Shown here one piece after another: positions 1-10,242 of a DNA stretch of 64,000 nt. Where the stretch lies: NCBI GenBank assembly GCA_963696665.1, contig CAVOLE010000028.1, positions 186,001-250,000 on the forward strand, given 5' to 3'. The first letter of the stretch is position 1. Each line of letters begins with the position of its first letter. Position numbers and translations under genes: made by a program. Under the pieces are notes generated by a model that was given only the letters and a program-made list of their open reading frames with translations, did no database searches and was not told where the DNA came from. Origin of the DNA: Roseiarcus sp963696665. GTDB lineage: Bacteria > Pseudomonadota > Alphaproteobacteria > Rhizobiales > Beijerinckiaceae.

Positions 1-414
1 ATCACCGCATCTTATGACGGGATCCCGGCAAACCGGGTTGACATGGCCTCGGCGCTCATCAATGCGGCGCGCAACACCGGCGGCTCGATCGGGGTCTCGC
101 TCGCCTCCAACATTCTCCAGCACCGCGAGCAGTTCCACCAGAGCCGGCTGATCGAGAACGCAATTCCTTCGAGGCAGCAATATCAGGACACGCTGCATCA
201 GGCGACGCAATATTTTCTTGCCCACGGCAATCTGCTTCCCGAGGCGCAGCAGCAGGCCATCGCCTGGATCGGCCAGCAGGTGCAGGCGCAAGCTTCCTAC
301 CTCGCCTACATGGACATCTTTTGGGTGCTGGCCCTGCTCTCGCTCGCCGGGGTGCCGCTGGCGCTGAGCCTGCGCAAGGTCAAGCTTGGAGGCGCGGCGC
401 CGGCGGCGCACTAA
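1..414 (+). CDS. DHA2-family MFS efflux transporter, C-terminal end (partial)
   Basis: The reading frame is open from the first base, so the gene starts upstream of the window and only the last 137 codons are present. It contains the segment ARNTGGSIGVSLASN, typical of a late transmembrane helix in EmrB/QacA-type 14-helix drug:proton antiporters, followed by a hydrophilic loop, a final hydrophobic helix (WVLALLSLAGVPLALSL) and a short basic tail. The complete EmrB-like protein at 13191 has the matching segment RNIGSSVGISVV at the same place. The inferred role is proton-driven export of toxic compounds across the inner membrane, probably with an HlyD/EmrA partner upstream. The substrate cannot be told. 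Confidence 0.8.
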   Translation: MTASYDGIPANRVDMASALINAARNTGGSIGVSLASNILQHREQFHQSRLIENAIPSRQQYQDTLHQATQYFLAHGNLLPEAQQQAIAWIGQQVQAQASYLAYMDIFWVLALLSLAGVPLALSLRKVKLGGAAPAAH

Positions 415-589
415 GCCTCGGACCGCAAGTTGCAACAGTCTGTTAGTCGATATGCTTCATAAGTGACTTCGACGCGTGACATCCCGAGCGTTCGGCCACA
501 AGCACCCAAAGTTCGGCAATCGCTTGCAGCATCGCAAAGCCGCTCAACTTGGGTGCTAAATTTCAACCGAACTGGGAGGCAGCGACGCG

Positions 590-946
590 ATGATGAAAGC
601 GCAACCGATCGCCGACGGCATCCTAAAGGTGGTCGCGCCGACGAAACTGCAGTCAGGCGATTTCGCTGAGCTGGCTCGGCAAATCGAACCCATCATCCAG
701 CAGACCGGCCAACTCAGACACTTGATCGACGCCTCGGATCTGGAGGGTTGGAAAGATCTGACCGCCCTTGAAGAACACGCCGCTTTCGTCAAGTCTCATC
801 AGGAGAAGGTCGATCGCATCGCCGTGATCGCGGCGCATGACTGGAAGCGTTGGCTCATCAGCGCGATAAAGGTGTTCCTGCATCCGGAGGTGAGACTTTT
901 TCAAAGTCGTCAGGAAGATGACGCGCTTCGCTGGCTCAAGAGTTAG
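590..946 (+). CDS. SpoIIAA-like (STAS/SEC14-type) small protein
   Basis: A 118-residue protein with the layout of the SpoIIAA-like family: an N-terminal beta strand (ILKVVAPTKLQSGDF), a central DASDLEGW segment and the C-terminal pattern HDWKRWLISAIKVFLHPEVR followed by an acidic helix ending in ALRWLKS. Members are small soluble proteins with a STAS-like fold and are mostly uncharacterised. Two consecutive ATG codons begin the frame, with a GGGAGG about 13 bases upstream. The gene stands alone and is convergent with the small secreted-protein gene on the other strand, with only 10 bases between them. The family call is good; the cellular role is unknown. Confidence 0.7.
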   Translation: MMKAQPIADGILKVVAPTKLQSGDFAELARQIEPIIQQTGQLRHLIDASDLEGWKDLTALEEHAAFVKSHQEKVDRIAVIAAHDWKRWLISAIKVFLHPEVRLFQSRQEDDALRWLKS

Positions 947-956
947 CGACGCTAAC

Positions 957-1238
957 TTAGCGCGGGACGCCAGCGGCTTCGGGCGGGGGCGGCAGAAAGG
1001 ACGGCCGATCCTTAGCGGACGAAAACGGTAGCGGAAACCACTGAATCGCCCGCCCGGTTTCGTGGTACAGCATCCAGGTTTGTCCGGTCGCAGTATCGAG
1101 GAGCAGCGCCTCGGGGAAAGTCTGCGATTGCGAAGCCGGCACGGCGACCATTTGATAACGGCCGACTTGCGTCTCCTCGCCATAGGCGCTCGCCACGGCT
1201 GCTAGCATGGCGACCAACGCCAAGGTCGGCTTCACCAT
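957..1238 (-). CDS. small secreted protein of unknown function
   Basis: The chosen start gives 93 residues beginning with a clear signal peptide (MVKPTLALVAMLAAVASAYG), probably cleaved after the Ala-rich stretch. The mature part has GRYQMVAV, a LLDTATGQTWML segment resembling a beta hairpin, then WFPLPFSS and a Pro-rich tail. Proteins of this style are common hypothetical periplasmic proteins in alphaproteobacteria. The frame is open further upstream, so an earlier start is possible, and no good Shine-Dalgarno precedes the chosen ATG. It was selected only because it puts the signal peptide at the N terminus. No function is assigned. Confidence 0.5.
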   Translation of the reverse strand: MVKPTLALVAMLAAVASAYGEETQVGRYQMVAVPASQSQTFPEALLLDTATGQTWMLYHETGRAIQWFPLPFSSAKDRPSFLPPPPEAAGVPR

Positions 1239-1486
1239 GAGGAGACTTCGAACCCGCAAATTAGCGAGTCCATTTTGAGCGATTTCAAAAGCTTGCGGCG
1301 CCATTAGCGAGTCACTCCATTTCCTGAAGCCGTAGCCTCGTCGCGCGCCTTCCGTATGAACAAGCACACCGTATTTGTCCTAATTTCTGAAAAACAATAG
1401 CACAGTCTCAATCAGCTCGCAAGAAATTGTCGATTTTTCTTAATCAGCGATGGCCCACTGCTCGGCTGCATCGCCGCTGACATTGC

Positions 1487-2362
1487 TCAAGAGCGCGTCT
1501 GCCCTTCGCCAGCTTCTGCGAGGGCCTTGAGCCCTTCGCGATAGGTCGGATAGGCCGGCGCAAATCCTACGAGGGTCTTGGCCTTGGCGATCGAGACCCG
1601 CTTGTTGTCGGCGTAGAACTCCCGCGCCATCGGCGAGAGCATTGCCCCTTCGAATGGCTCCTCGGGCGGCGGCTCGACGCCAAGCAGCGCCGCCGCATAG
1701 GCGACCACGTCCTGCGGCGGAGCGGGTTCGTCATCGGCGACGTTCCAAATCTGACCCTTAACGTCGCGTGTCAGGACAAGGCGAGAAATCTCAGCGATGT
1801 CATCGACATGGGCGCGATTGAACACCTGCCCGGGCTTGACGATCCGCCGGACCTCGCCGCGGCGCAGATTGACGAGCGCATTGCGGCCCGGCCCATAGAT
1901 GCCAGCAAGCCGCAGGACGTCCGCTTCGGCGCCGCGCGCCCGTGCCGCCGCCGTCCAGCGGGCCTCGTCCTCGAGCCGCGCCAGCCCGCGGCCCGTGCGC
2001 GTCCGCGTCGCGCTGGTCTCGTCGACCCAGCCTCCGGAATGGTCGCCGTAAACGCCGATGGTCGAGTAGTACACGATGCGCCGCAGCCCCGGCGCCGCGC
2101 CGATAGCGGAGGCGAAGCGCTCCAGCGCCGCCCCCGCCCCATCGCGCGGCGGGATGGAGACGACGATCGCATCGGCTTTCTCGAGCGCCTGCCCCAATGC
2201 GGGCTCGGCGACGGCGCCATCGAACTGATAGGCCTCGACGCCCTCGCGACGCAGGGCGTTTACAGCGTCGGCTGTCCGCGTGGTTCCGCTCGCCTCGATC
2301 CAGGGCTCGCGCTGAATGAGCCGCCGGGCGCAATAGCCAAGGCCGAAGAAGAACACTTTCAA
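1487..2362 (-). CDS. NAD(P)-binding SDR/epimerase-family protein (YeeZ-like)
   Basis: A 291-residue Rossmann-fold protein. The N terminus MKVFFFGLGYCARRL carries a Gly-rich dinucleotide loop. Further on are VVSIPPRDG, the strand YYSTIGVYGDHSG with the Ser/Thr of an extended-SDR active site, LAGIYGPGRN, and the co-substrate segment NVADDEPAPPQDV. This matches extended SDR proteins annotated as NAD-dependent epimerase/dehydratase or YeeZ-like. The substrate is not predictable. It lies about 160 bases downstream of lpd on the same strand, separated by an inverted-repeat element, so it may be transcribed by readthrough from the PDH operon or on its own. Confidence 0.75.
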   Translation of the reverse strand: MKVFFFGLGYCARRLIQREPWIEASGTTRTADAVNALRREGVEAYQFDGAVAEPALGQALEKADAIVVSIPPRDGAGAALERFASAIGAAPGLRRIVYYSTIGVYGDHSGGWVDETSATRTRTGRGLARLEDEARWTAAARARGAEADVLRLAGIYGPGRNALVNLRRGEVRRIVKPGQVFNRAHVDDIAEISRLVLTRDVKGQIWNVADDEPAPPQDVVAYAAALLGVEPPPEEPFEGAMLSPMAREFYADNKRVSIAKAKTLVGFAPAYPTYREGLKALAEAGEGQTRS

Positions 2363-2406
2363 GTGCGCCAGCTCCCGGTTGGCGACTGTCCCGTCAGGCG
2401 CTCGCC

Positions 2407-2514
2407 CCCTTCTACCCCTCTGGGGAGAGGTGTCGCCGAAGGCGACGGACGAGGGCGCGCCATTGCCCTCATCCGGCCGGCTTCGCCGGCCACCTTCTCC
2501 CGGAGGAAGAAGGG
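2407..2514. repeat. REP/MITE-like composite palindromic element
   Basis: A 108-bp intergenic element bounded by CCCTTCT and AGAAGGG. Inside are GTCGCC-GAA-GGCGAC and GGCCGGC-TTC-GCCGGCC hairpins and a CTACCCCTCTGGGGAGAG segment. The design resembles dispersed extragenic palindromes found in many proteobacteria. It sits between lpd and the SDR gene, where it could act as a terminator or mRNA stabiliser. No coding capacity is present. Confidence 0.6.
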
Positions 2515-2521
2515 AACCCTG

Positions 2522-4312
2522 CTACTTCTTCTTCGGAATATAGAGGTCGGTCAGCGTCCCCGCGAAGGCTTCGGCCGACATGGCGAATGTCTCCGAGAGC
2601 GTGGGGTGCGGATGAATGGTGAGGCCGACGTCCTCGGCTTCGGCGCCCATTTCGATCGCCAGCGCCGCCTCGGAAATGAGGTCGCCGGCGTTGGGCCCGA
2701 CGATGCCGCAGCCGATGAGACGCTGGGTCTCTTCGTCCCACAGCGTCTTGGTCAGGCCCTCGTCGCGGCCGAGCGACAGAGACCGCCCGCTCGCCGCCCA
2801 AGGGGAAGCGGCCTTGCCGTATTTGATCGCCCTTGGCCTTGGCTTCGGTCTCCGTGACACCCGCCCAGGCGACTTCCGGATCGGTGTAAGCGACCGACGG
2901 GATCGCCTTGGCGTCAAACGAAGATTTGTGTCCGCTCGCCACCTCCGCCGCGACCTTGGCTTCGTGCGTCGCCTTATGCGCCAGCATCGGCTGGCCGACG
3001 ATGTCGCCAATGGCGAAGATATGCGGCACGTTGGTGCGCATCTCGCGATCGACCGCGATGTAGCCCCGCTCGTCGACGGCGACGCCCGCGGCTTCCGCGC
3101 CAATGCGCGCGCCATTCGGGCGTCGTCCGACCGAGACCAGGATCGCGTCGAACGTCTCGGTCTTCGCGCCGTCGGGGCCTTCGTAAGAGACCTTGAGCCC
3201 ATCCGGCTCCGCCTGGACCGCGGTCACCTTCGTCTTGAGCAGGATCTTGTCGTAGAGACGGCCAATGCGCTTCGCGAGCGGCGTCACAATGTCCAGATCC
3301 GCCCCCGGCATCAGCTGGTCCATCATCTCGATCACGGTGATGCCGGCGCCGAGCGAATGATAGACCGTCGCCATTTCGAGGCCGATGATCCCTCCGCCGA
3401 GGACCAGCATGCGCTTGGGGATGAAACTGATCTCGAGCGCCGCGGTCGAATCCCAGATGCGCGGATCGGCGGGAATGAATCCGGGCGCAACGGCTTCGGA
3501 GCCGGCGGCGATGATCGCCTTGTTGAAGCGGACGACCCGCGCGCCCTCGGCGGTTTCGACGCGCAAGGTCTTGGGCGAAGTGAACTGGCCGACGCCGGTC
3601 ACCGCCTTGACCTTGCGCTGCTTGGCGAGGCCGGTCAGACCGGTGGTCAAGCGCTTGACCACGCCATTCTTCCAGCCGCGGATCGCCTCGGGGTCGAAGG
3701 TCGGCGGCCCGAAGCTCACGCCGTGCGAACCCATGGCCTTCGCGTCGTCAATGACCTTGGCGACATGCAGCAATGCCTTGGACGGGATGCAGCCGACGTT
3801 AAGGCACACGCCGCCGAGGGTCGGGCGCGAGTCGACCAGAACGACATTCTGCCCAAGATCGGCGGCGCGGAAGGCGGCGGTGTAGCCGCCGGGACCAGCG
3901 CCCAGAACCAGGATATCGGCCTCGAAATCGGCCTGGCCCCCGGGGTCGGCCGCAGGCTTCGGCGGCGGACCGGACAGCGCCGCGGCCTTTGGAGCGGACT
4001 CCTGGATCTCCACGCCGCCGCCCGCCGGCCGGCGCGGCCCTTTTGGCGCCTGCGGCGCCTCGGCCGGCTTCATCTCCGCCGCCCCCGAATAGGTCGCGAG
4101 CAAGTCGCCCTGGCTCACCTTGTCGCCGACCTTGACGCGGATTTCGCCGATCGCGCCATCCTCGGGCGCGGGCACGTCCATCGTCGCCTTGTCGCTTTCC
4201 AGCGTCAGGATCGGCTCGTCCTTGCGACGCTCTGCCCGGGGGCCACAAGGATTTCGATGATCGGCACATCCTTGAAGTCGCCGATGTCGGGAAGCCGGAT
4301 TTCTTTGGCCAT
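2522..4312 (-). CDS. lpdA: dihydrolipoyl dehydrogenase (E3) with N-terminal lipoyl domain; two frame breaks
   Basis: E3 of the pyruvate dehydrogenase complex, reoxidising dihydrolipoyl groups with NAD+. Order: an N-terminal lipoyl domain (MAKEIRLPDIGDFKDVP, lipoyl Lys in ESDKATMDVP), an Ala/Pro linker, then the flavoprotein with the redox disulfide in GGVCLNVGCIPSKALLH, the second nucleotide site LVLGGGIIGLE and the C-terminal TIHPHPTLSE active-site segment. Two single-base breaks split it: one base missing near 4223 inside the lipoyl domain and one extra near 2828 before the interface domain. Correcting both gives 596 residues, normal for lipoyl-fused E3. It is the last gene of aceE-aceF-lpd. 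Sequencing error is more likely than a pseudogene. Confidence 0.85.
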
Positions 4313-4337
4313 GCCTCGTCTCTCTATCGGGCCGCGG

Positions 4338-6020
4338 TCATAAGATGATGCGCCGCATGTCCTCCAGGAGGCCCGCGAGATGGCGCATGAAGCGAGCGGC
4401 CGCAGCGCCGTCGATCACTCTGTGATCGTAAGATAGGCATAGCGGCAGCATGAGACGAGGCTCAAACGCCGATCCGTCCCAAACCGGGGCCATTTTCGAG
4501 CGTACAACGCCAAGAATGGCGACCTCGGGCGCGTTGACGATTGGGCTGAAGGCCGTGCCTCCGATGCCGCCCAGCGAAGAGATGGTGAAGGTCGCGCCCT
4601 GCATCTCGGCGGGCGCGAGCTTGCCGGCCCGCGCTTTCTCCGAGAGGGCGCCAAGCTCGCGGGCGAGGTCGATGACGCCCTTCTGATCGACGTCCTTGAC
4701 GACCGCGACCACGAGGCCATCGGGTGTGTCGACGGCGACGCCGATGTGCCAATAGCGACGCAGAATCAACGAGTCGCCTGAAGAAGCGAGAGCGGCGTTG
4801 AAAGTCGGGAAGGCTTTCAGCGTGGCGACCGCAGCCCGCATGAGAAGCGGCAGCAGCGACACGCGATAAGGCTTTGACTTGTCTTTCTTCGCGTCTTCGT
4901 CGAGAGCTTTTCGGAAGGCGTCGAGATCGGTGATGTCGGCTTCGTCGCAGTGGGTGACATGCGGCACGTTGACCCAGGATGCGTGAATGCGCGGCCCCGA
5001 GATGCGCTTGATGCGCGACAGGGGAACGGTTTCAACGGTGCCGAATTTGGCGAAGTCGACCTGCGGGATTGCAGGGAGCGCGGCGCCGCCTGCAGCGACG
5101 GCCCCGCCTTCACGGGCGATCGCCGCCTTCACGTCCTCGCGGGTGATGCGGCCTTTCTCGCCTGTCCCTTTCATCTGATTGAGGTCGAGGCCAAGTTCGC
5201 GCGCCAGCCGCCGAACGGCGGGCCCAGCGAACACGCCGGCGAAATCGGCTAGCGCCGGGTTTGTGGCGGCTTGACGGGGCGGCAGGTCCCTCGGCGCAAC
5301 GGGCGAGGTTTCGGGCGCTTCGGCGGCGTCCTCCTCTTCCTTCGCCTCGGCCTCGTCCTCCTGGTCAGAGGCGATCGGCGCGGTCTGTCCGCCAGCGTCG
5401 ACTTTGGCAATCAGCGAGCCCATCGACACTTTGTCGCCGACCTTGACGAGAATCTCGGTAATCTTGCCCGCCGCCGGCGACGGCACATCCATCGTCGCCT
5501 TGTCGGATTCGAGCGTCACGATCGGCTGCTCCGCCTCGACCGTGTCGCCAACCTTCACCAGAATCTCGATGACCGGCACGTCGGTGAAGTCGCCGATATC
5601 CGGGATCGTGACGTTGACCGGCGCGGCCTTGGGGGACGTCGCCGCGGGAGGGGGCGCGGCGGGTTTTGCCGGGGCCGCCTTAGCCGGAGCGGCCGCGGGC
5701 TTCTCGGGGACCGCAGCCGGCGCAGCGGCGGCCGGCGTGGCCGCCTTGGGCGAAACCGCCGCGCTTTGCGCCGTCTCGCCCTCCGCGGACTCGACCCGCG
5801 CGATCAGCGTCCCCATCGAGACTTTGTCGCCGACCTTCGCCACGACTTCGGCGACTTGGCCCGCCACCGGCGAGGGCACGTCCATCGTCGCCTTGTCGGA
5901 TTCGAGCGTGATCAGCGATTGATCGACCTTGACGACGTCGCCGGGCTTCACCAGCACCTCGATGACCGGCACGTCCTTAAAGTCGCCGATATCGGGAACC
6001 TTCACGTCGACCTTCGCCAC
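4338..6020 (-). CDS. aceF: pyruvate dehydrogenase E2, dihydrolipoyllysine acetyltransferase
   Basis: A 560-residue E2 core protein that moves acetyl groups from E1 to CoA. Two tandem lipoyl domains (about residues 1-77 and 135-210) each carry the lipoylation motif ESDKATMDVPSP and are separated by a long Ala/Pro-rich swinging linker. An E1/E3-binding domain follows (VRRLARELGLDLNQMKGTG, about 265-300), then the catalytic acyltransferase domain ending in SYDHRVIDGAAAARF, which holds the catalytic His and Asp. The frame is intact. It lies between aceE and lpd with short gaps, consistent with one operon. The lipoyl domains closely resemble the one fused to lpd. The strong DKATMDVP conservation makes the assignment secure. 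Confidence 0.95.
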   Translation of the reverse strand: MAKVDVKVPDIGDFKDVPVIEVLVKPGDVVKVDQSLITLESDKATMDVPSPVAGQVAEVVAKVGDKVSMGTLIARVESAEGETAQSAAVSPKAATPAAAAPAAVPEKPAAAPAKAAPAKPAAPPPAATSPKAAPVNVTIPDIGDFTDVPVIEILVKVGDTVEAEQPIVTLESDKATMDVPSPAAGKITEILVKVGDKVSMGSLIAKVDAGGQTAPIASDQEDEAEAKEEEDAAEAPETSPVAPRDLPPRQAATNPALADFAGVFAGPAVRRLARELGLDLNQMKGTGEKGRITREDVKAAIAREGGAVAAGGAALPAIPQVDFAKFGTVETVPLSRIKRISGPRIHASWVNVPHVTHCDEADITDLDAFRKALDEDAKKDKSKPYRVSLLPLLMRAAVATLKAFPTFNAALASSGDSLILRRYWHIGVAVDTPDGLVVAVVKDVDQKGVIDLARELGALSEKARAGKLAPAEMQGATFTISSLGGIGGTAFSPIVNAPEVAILGVVRSKMAPVWDGSAFEPRLMLPLCLSYDHRVIDGAAAARFMRHLAGLLEDMRRIIL

Positions 6021-6065
6021 CTGGCGCTCTCCTCAGCGAACAGATTTCTTGGGACTGCCGAGATG

Positions 6066-8730
6066 TCAGTTTCGCGCCGGATTCGGCCCTTCCGGATCGA
6101 TGCCATATTTGGCGATCGCCTCGGCCACACGTCGGTTGGGCAGCAACTGATCTTCCGCGAGAGCCTTCAGACTGGCGACCGCCACGTGGTAGCGGTCGAC
6201 TTCAAAGAACGAGCGCAACCGGCGGCGATAGTCGGAGCGTCCGAAGCCGTCCGTTCCGAGCGTCTTGTACCGCGCCGGCACATACGGCCGAATGCCGTCC
6301 GGCAGCGCCTTTACGTAATCCGTCGACGCGATGACCGGCCCCTGCCCGCTCGACAAGGCCCGGGTGATGAACGGAACCTTGGCGTCTGCCTCAGGATGCA
6401 GCAGATTCCAGCGCTCAATATCGAGGCCCTCGCGGCGCAGCTCGGTGAAGCTGGTGACGCTCCAGACCTCGCTGCTGACGCCGTGCTCATTTGCCAGCAT
6501 CTCGGCCGCGGCTTCAACCTCGCGCAGGATGGCGCCCGCGCCTAACAGGCGCACGCTGAGGCCCGGCTGGTCCGCCTTGACCTCGCGCAGCTTGTAGGCG
6601 CCCTTGAGAATCCCCTCCTCCGCCCCTTCCGGCATCGCCGGATGAGGGTAATTCTCGTTCAGGGTCGTGATGTAATAGTAGACGTCGTCCTGATCGACCA
6701 GCATGCGGTTCAGGCCCGCGTGGACGATCACCGCCAGTTCGTAGGCGTAAGTCGGATCGTAGGTCACGCAATTCGGGATGGTCGAGGCCAGGATATGGCT
6801 GTGGCCATCCTCGTGTTGCAGGCCTTCGCCGTTGAGGGTGGTGCGACCGGAGGTGCCGCCGATCAGGAAGCCGCGCGTCCGCATGTCGCCCGCGGCCCAG
6901 GCGAGATCGCCGACGCGCTGAAAGCCGAACATGGAATAGTAGATGTAGAAGGGTATCATCGGCACGTTCGAGGTCGAATAGGACGTGCCCGCAGCGATGA
7001 ACGACGCCATTGCGCCCGGCTCGTTGATGCCCTCCTGAAGAATTTGGCCTTTCGGATCCTCGCGGTAATACATGAGCTGATCGGCGTCCTGGGGCCGATA
7101 AAGCTGGCCGACCTGGCTAAATATGCCGACCTGGCGGAACAGACCCTCCATGCCGAAGGTGCGGCTCTCGTCAGGGACGATCGGAACGACACGCGGACCG
7201 ATGTTCTTGTCGCGCAAGAGCACGGTCAGAATCCGCACGAAGGCCATCGTGGTCGAGATTTCACGTCCCTCTGCAGTCGCTTTCAACAGGGCGTCGAAGG
7301 CGGAAAGCGGCGGGACGAGAAGGGGCTCGCTCTTGCGCCGGCGGGAGGGAAGATAGCCGCCGAGCGCCGCGCGCCGCTCCCGCAGATAGCTCATCTCCTT
7401 GCTGTCCTCGGCGAACCGTAGGAGCGGAATCTTGTCGAGCTCCTCATTTGAGAGGGGAATCTGAAACCGGTCGCGGAAGGCTATGAGCGCCTCATGGCCG
7501 AGCTTCTTGGCCTGGTGGGCAATCATCTGCCCTTCGCCGGCCGAGCCCATTCCGTAACCTTTGACGGTTTTGGCGAGGATTACGGTCGGCTGGCCCTTGT
7601 GGTCGACCGCCGCCTTGTAAGCGGCGTATACCTTCACGGAATCATGCCCGCCCCGGGTCAGCGCCCAGATTTCGGCGTCGGTCCAGTCCTTGACCATCGC
7701 CGCCGTCTCGGGATGGCGGCCAAAGAAGTTCTTCCGGATATAGGCGCCGTCTTTCGACTTGAAGTCCTGATATTCGCCGTCGACGCATTCGAACATGAGC
7801 TGACGCAGCTTTCCGGCCGTGTCCTTGGCGAGTAGAGCGTCCCAGCCGGAACCCCAGAGGCACTTGATGACGTTCCAGCCCGCGCCGCGGAAGTCAGCCT
7901 CCAATTCCTGCACGATCTTGCCATTGCCGCGCACTGGCCCGTCGAGCCGCTGAAGATTGCAATTGATGACGAAGATGAGGTTGTCGAGTTTCTCGCGGCC
8001 CGCAAGCGAGATCGCGCCAAGCAATTCCGGCTCGTCCATCTCGCCATCGCCGCAGAACGCCCAGACTTTGCGCGGCGCCGTATCCGCGAGCCCTCGCTCG
8101 TGCAGGTAGCGTAGAAAGCGGGCCTGATAGATCGCCATCAAGGGTCCGAGACCCATCGAGACAGTCGGGAACTGCCAGAAGTCCGGCATCAGCCAGGGAT
8201 GGGGATAGGAGGCGAGGCCCTTGCGGCCGACTTCCTGGCGAAAGTTTATGAGCTGCTCTTCGCTGAGACGGCCCTCTAGGAAAGCTCGGGCGTAAATGCC
8301 AGGCGAGCTATGGCCTTGGAAATAGATCAGGTCGCCGCCGTGCGTCTCGTTGCAGGCATGCCAGAAATGCATGAACCCGGTGTCGTAGAGGGTCGCCGCC
8401 GATTGGAAGCTCGCGATGTGGCCGCCGAGTTCGGAGGAACTCCTTGTTCGCCTTGACGACCATCGCGGCCGCATTCCAGCGCACATAGCGACGGATTTGT
8501 CGCTCGAGCTCGCGATTGCCCGGATGCGGCGGCTGGGCTTCAGGCGGAATGGTGTTGACGTAGGCGGTGTTGGCGGCGAAGGGCAGCTTCGCGCCCTTGC
8601 GACGAGCCGATGAAACCACCGCGTCGAGGATGTCGTCGACCTTGCCGATTCCCTCGAAGGCCTCGACGGAATCGAGCGCGTCGAGCCATTCGCCGGTTTC
8701 GTCGGACTGGTCCTTGACCCTGTCGTCCAT
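6066..8730 (-). CDS. aceE: pyruvate dehydrogenase E1, homodimeric type; one frame break
   Basis: Thiamine-diphosphate-dependent E1 that decarboxylates pyruvate and acetylates the lipoyl arms of AceF. Features include NTIPPEAQPPHPGNRELE near the N terminus, GHIASFQSAATLYD, the ThDP motif starting CGDGEMDEPE and ending NCNLQRLDGPV, and GINEPGAMASFIAAGT. The ATG has GGGAGG about nine bases upstream. One extra base near 8439, just before SELGGHIA, breaks the frame; removing it gives 887 residues, the usual length. It is first in aceE-aceF-lpd. Most alphaproteobacteria use a two-subunit E1 (PdhA/PdhB), so the single-chain type is notable. Confidence 0.92.
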
Positions 8731-8943
8731 CGCGGCCGACCTCCCTCTCACTTATACAAAAGTCGTAAGCGAGCTGGCGCAGTCTTCTCACGCGCCACTG
8801 CGCTTGGCAATCGCGGCAGGTAGGGCCGCTGCCATGTTGATTCTGCATGAGCGCGGCGGCCGATTGGCCGGCGATCGACGACGCGTTAGAAGGGCCTCGC
8901 GGGTCCGATTGGCGGACGGTTGAAGCCATGCGAGGGAACACGA

Positions 8944-9300
8944 TTGGCCGGTGTCACGACCCATATCCTGGACGTGACGATCGGCCGGCCGGCTCAGGGC
9001 GTCCGCGTCGAGCTTTACGAGTTGGAAGGCGGCTCCGAGCGCAAGCTCATCGCCGATGTCGTGACCAATGCGGACGGCCGCACCGACAAGCCCTTAGTGG
9101 CGGCCGATCAGGCGCGCGCAGGGCGGTTCGAGCTCGTCTTCCACGTCGGCGACTATTTCCGCGCCCGGCGCGCCGAGCTAGCCGACCCGCCGTTTCTCGA
9201 CATCGTGCCGATCCGCTTTGGGGTCGCCGACGCCAAGGCGCACTATCACGTTCCCCTCATTGTCTCCCCGTGGAGCTATTCGACCTATCGGGGAAGTTGA
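8944..9300 (+). CDS. uraH: 5-hydroxyisourate hydrolase (transthyretin-like)
   Basis: A 118-residue protein that hydrolyses 5-hydroxyisourate to OHCU in urate degradation. Family landmarks are present: His7 in TTHILDVTIGRPA, Arg46 in DGRTDKPL, His102 in HYHVPL and the C-terminal signature YRGS. The start is taken as TTG because GAGGGA lies about eight bases upstream and this gives the normal family length; another TTG eight codons earlier is also in frame. It is divergent from aceE, with about 210 bases between. No other urate-pathway gene is visible, so its partners must lie elsewhere. Confidence 0.9.
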   Translation: MAGVTTHILDVTIGRPAQGVRVELYELEGGSERKLIADVVTNADGRTDKPLVAADQARAGRFELVFHVGDYFRARRAELADPPFLDIVPIRFGVADAKAHYHVPLIVSPWSYSTYRGS

Positions 9301-10242
9301 GGCAGGCGCCCTCGGGCGAACTCATCAGTTCCGGGGCGCTCCTTCATGCACCAGGGCGGTCTGCCTCATGGATGGGGTCGATCCGTTTGGGTTTTCTTGG
9401 CGCCTCGCCGTTTCGCTCCGAAAGCCCCCGATTCTGAGGGTTGGATTTCCTTGGATTTCCTTGGATTCTCGCCAGAATCGAGGCTTTTCAATGGGTTACG
9501 CGGGATTTTCCTGTGAGGGAGTTTTCTCGCGCCTTTTCCGCTGAGAGGCCCGGCGACGGGACCGTGCGGTTGAGGCCATGCCGAAGCGCAGGATTGCTCA
9601 TGGGCCAAGCTTAGCCCTGTTTCTGATTTTGTGCAAAAGATTGTCGTCCGCGCCGTGCTTTTCGGATGCGAGCGAAAAGGGTCAGGATTTTTCGCCGCTT
9701 GCTATGATGGCGTCAGCATGGACGAGGTGGCGAACGGCGAACCGGGCCGGGATGGCGAAGCTGACCCTATACGCTCGTTACACCGGCAAAGACGCCCTGT
9801 TCCTCGTGGTCGTCGAGCGCTCAGGGAAAAAGCTCTCGGCGATTTCCGGGGCGGGTCGCTCCGTGATCGTCCGCGATGGATCGCGCGCTAGCTCCCCGAC
9901 GTCGTGCTCGACCCTTCTGGTATAAGTCGCCGGCGCTGGGGATTCCGTTCCGGCCTGGCGATCAGCACCTCGTGGGTTGTTTCGAGGAGCCCGTGGCTTT
10001 CTTTGGCGACAGCAATAGAAGGTTTGCCTCGAAGATATTAGGTTGACAGTGTCATCTCCAACGCATTCCATGAAGGAAGGCGCCTGTCCATATAACCCAG
10101 TAAAATCAATGGCTTTCTGTCAAAAGCTACATTGCTTCTCAGTTCTCGCGCTTCTGGTTCCGCACCAAGTACGAATTGACCTGTCCGATTTGTAATGCTA
10201 CCGATAGGTTGTGGGGGGAGGTGTTAGAGCGGGATCTTAAAC
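9301..10242. other. gene-poor stretch, no supported gene
   Basis: About 940 bases between uraH and the PEP-CTERM gene with no recognisable gene. Short open frames exist, including one on the plus strand ending at 9925 that contains MAKLTLYARYTGKDALFLVVV, but none has family features, length or a convincing ribosome site. The stretch holds a small tandem repeat within an inverted repeat (listed separately) and becomes AT-richer towards 10.0-10.2 kb, where the promoter of the next gene probably lies. Confidence 0.5.
9429..9480. repeat. three 10-bp tandem repeats inside an inverted repeat
   Basis: The 10-mer TTGGATTTCC occurs twice in perfect tandem and a third time as TTGGATTCTC. The array is bracketed by the perfect inverted repeat CGATTCTG and CAGAATCG. 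Extruded, the repeats would lie in the loop of an eight-bp stem. Function unknown. Confidence 0.6.

Noticed and set aside
2616..4343. Long plus-strand open frame opposite lpd
   Set aside because: Antisense shadow of a conserved enzyme; no recognisable domain or initiation signal.
9578..9925. Plus-strand frame containing MAKLTLYARYTGKDALFLVVV
   Set aside because: No family features, poor initiation signals and an unnatural Ser/Arg-rich end; possibly a remnant but not supportable.
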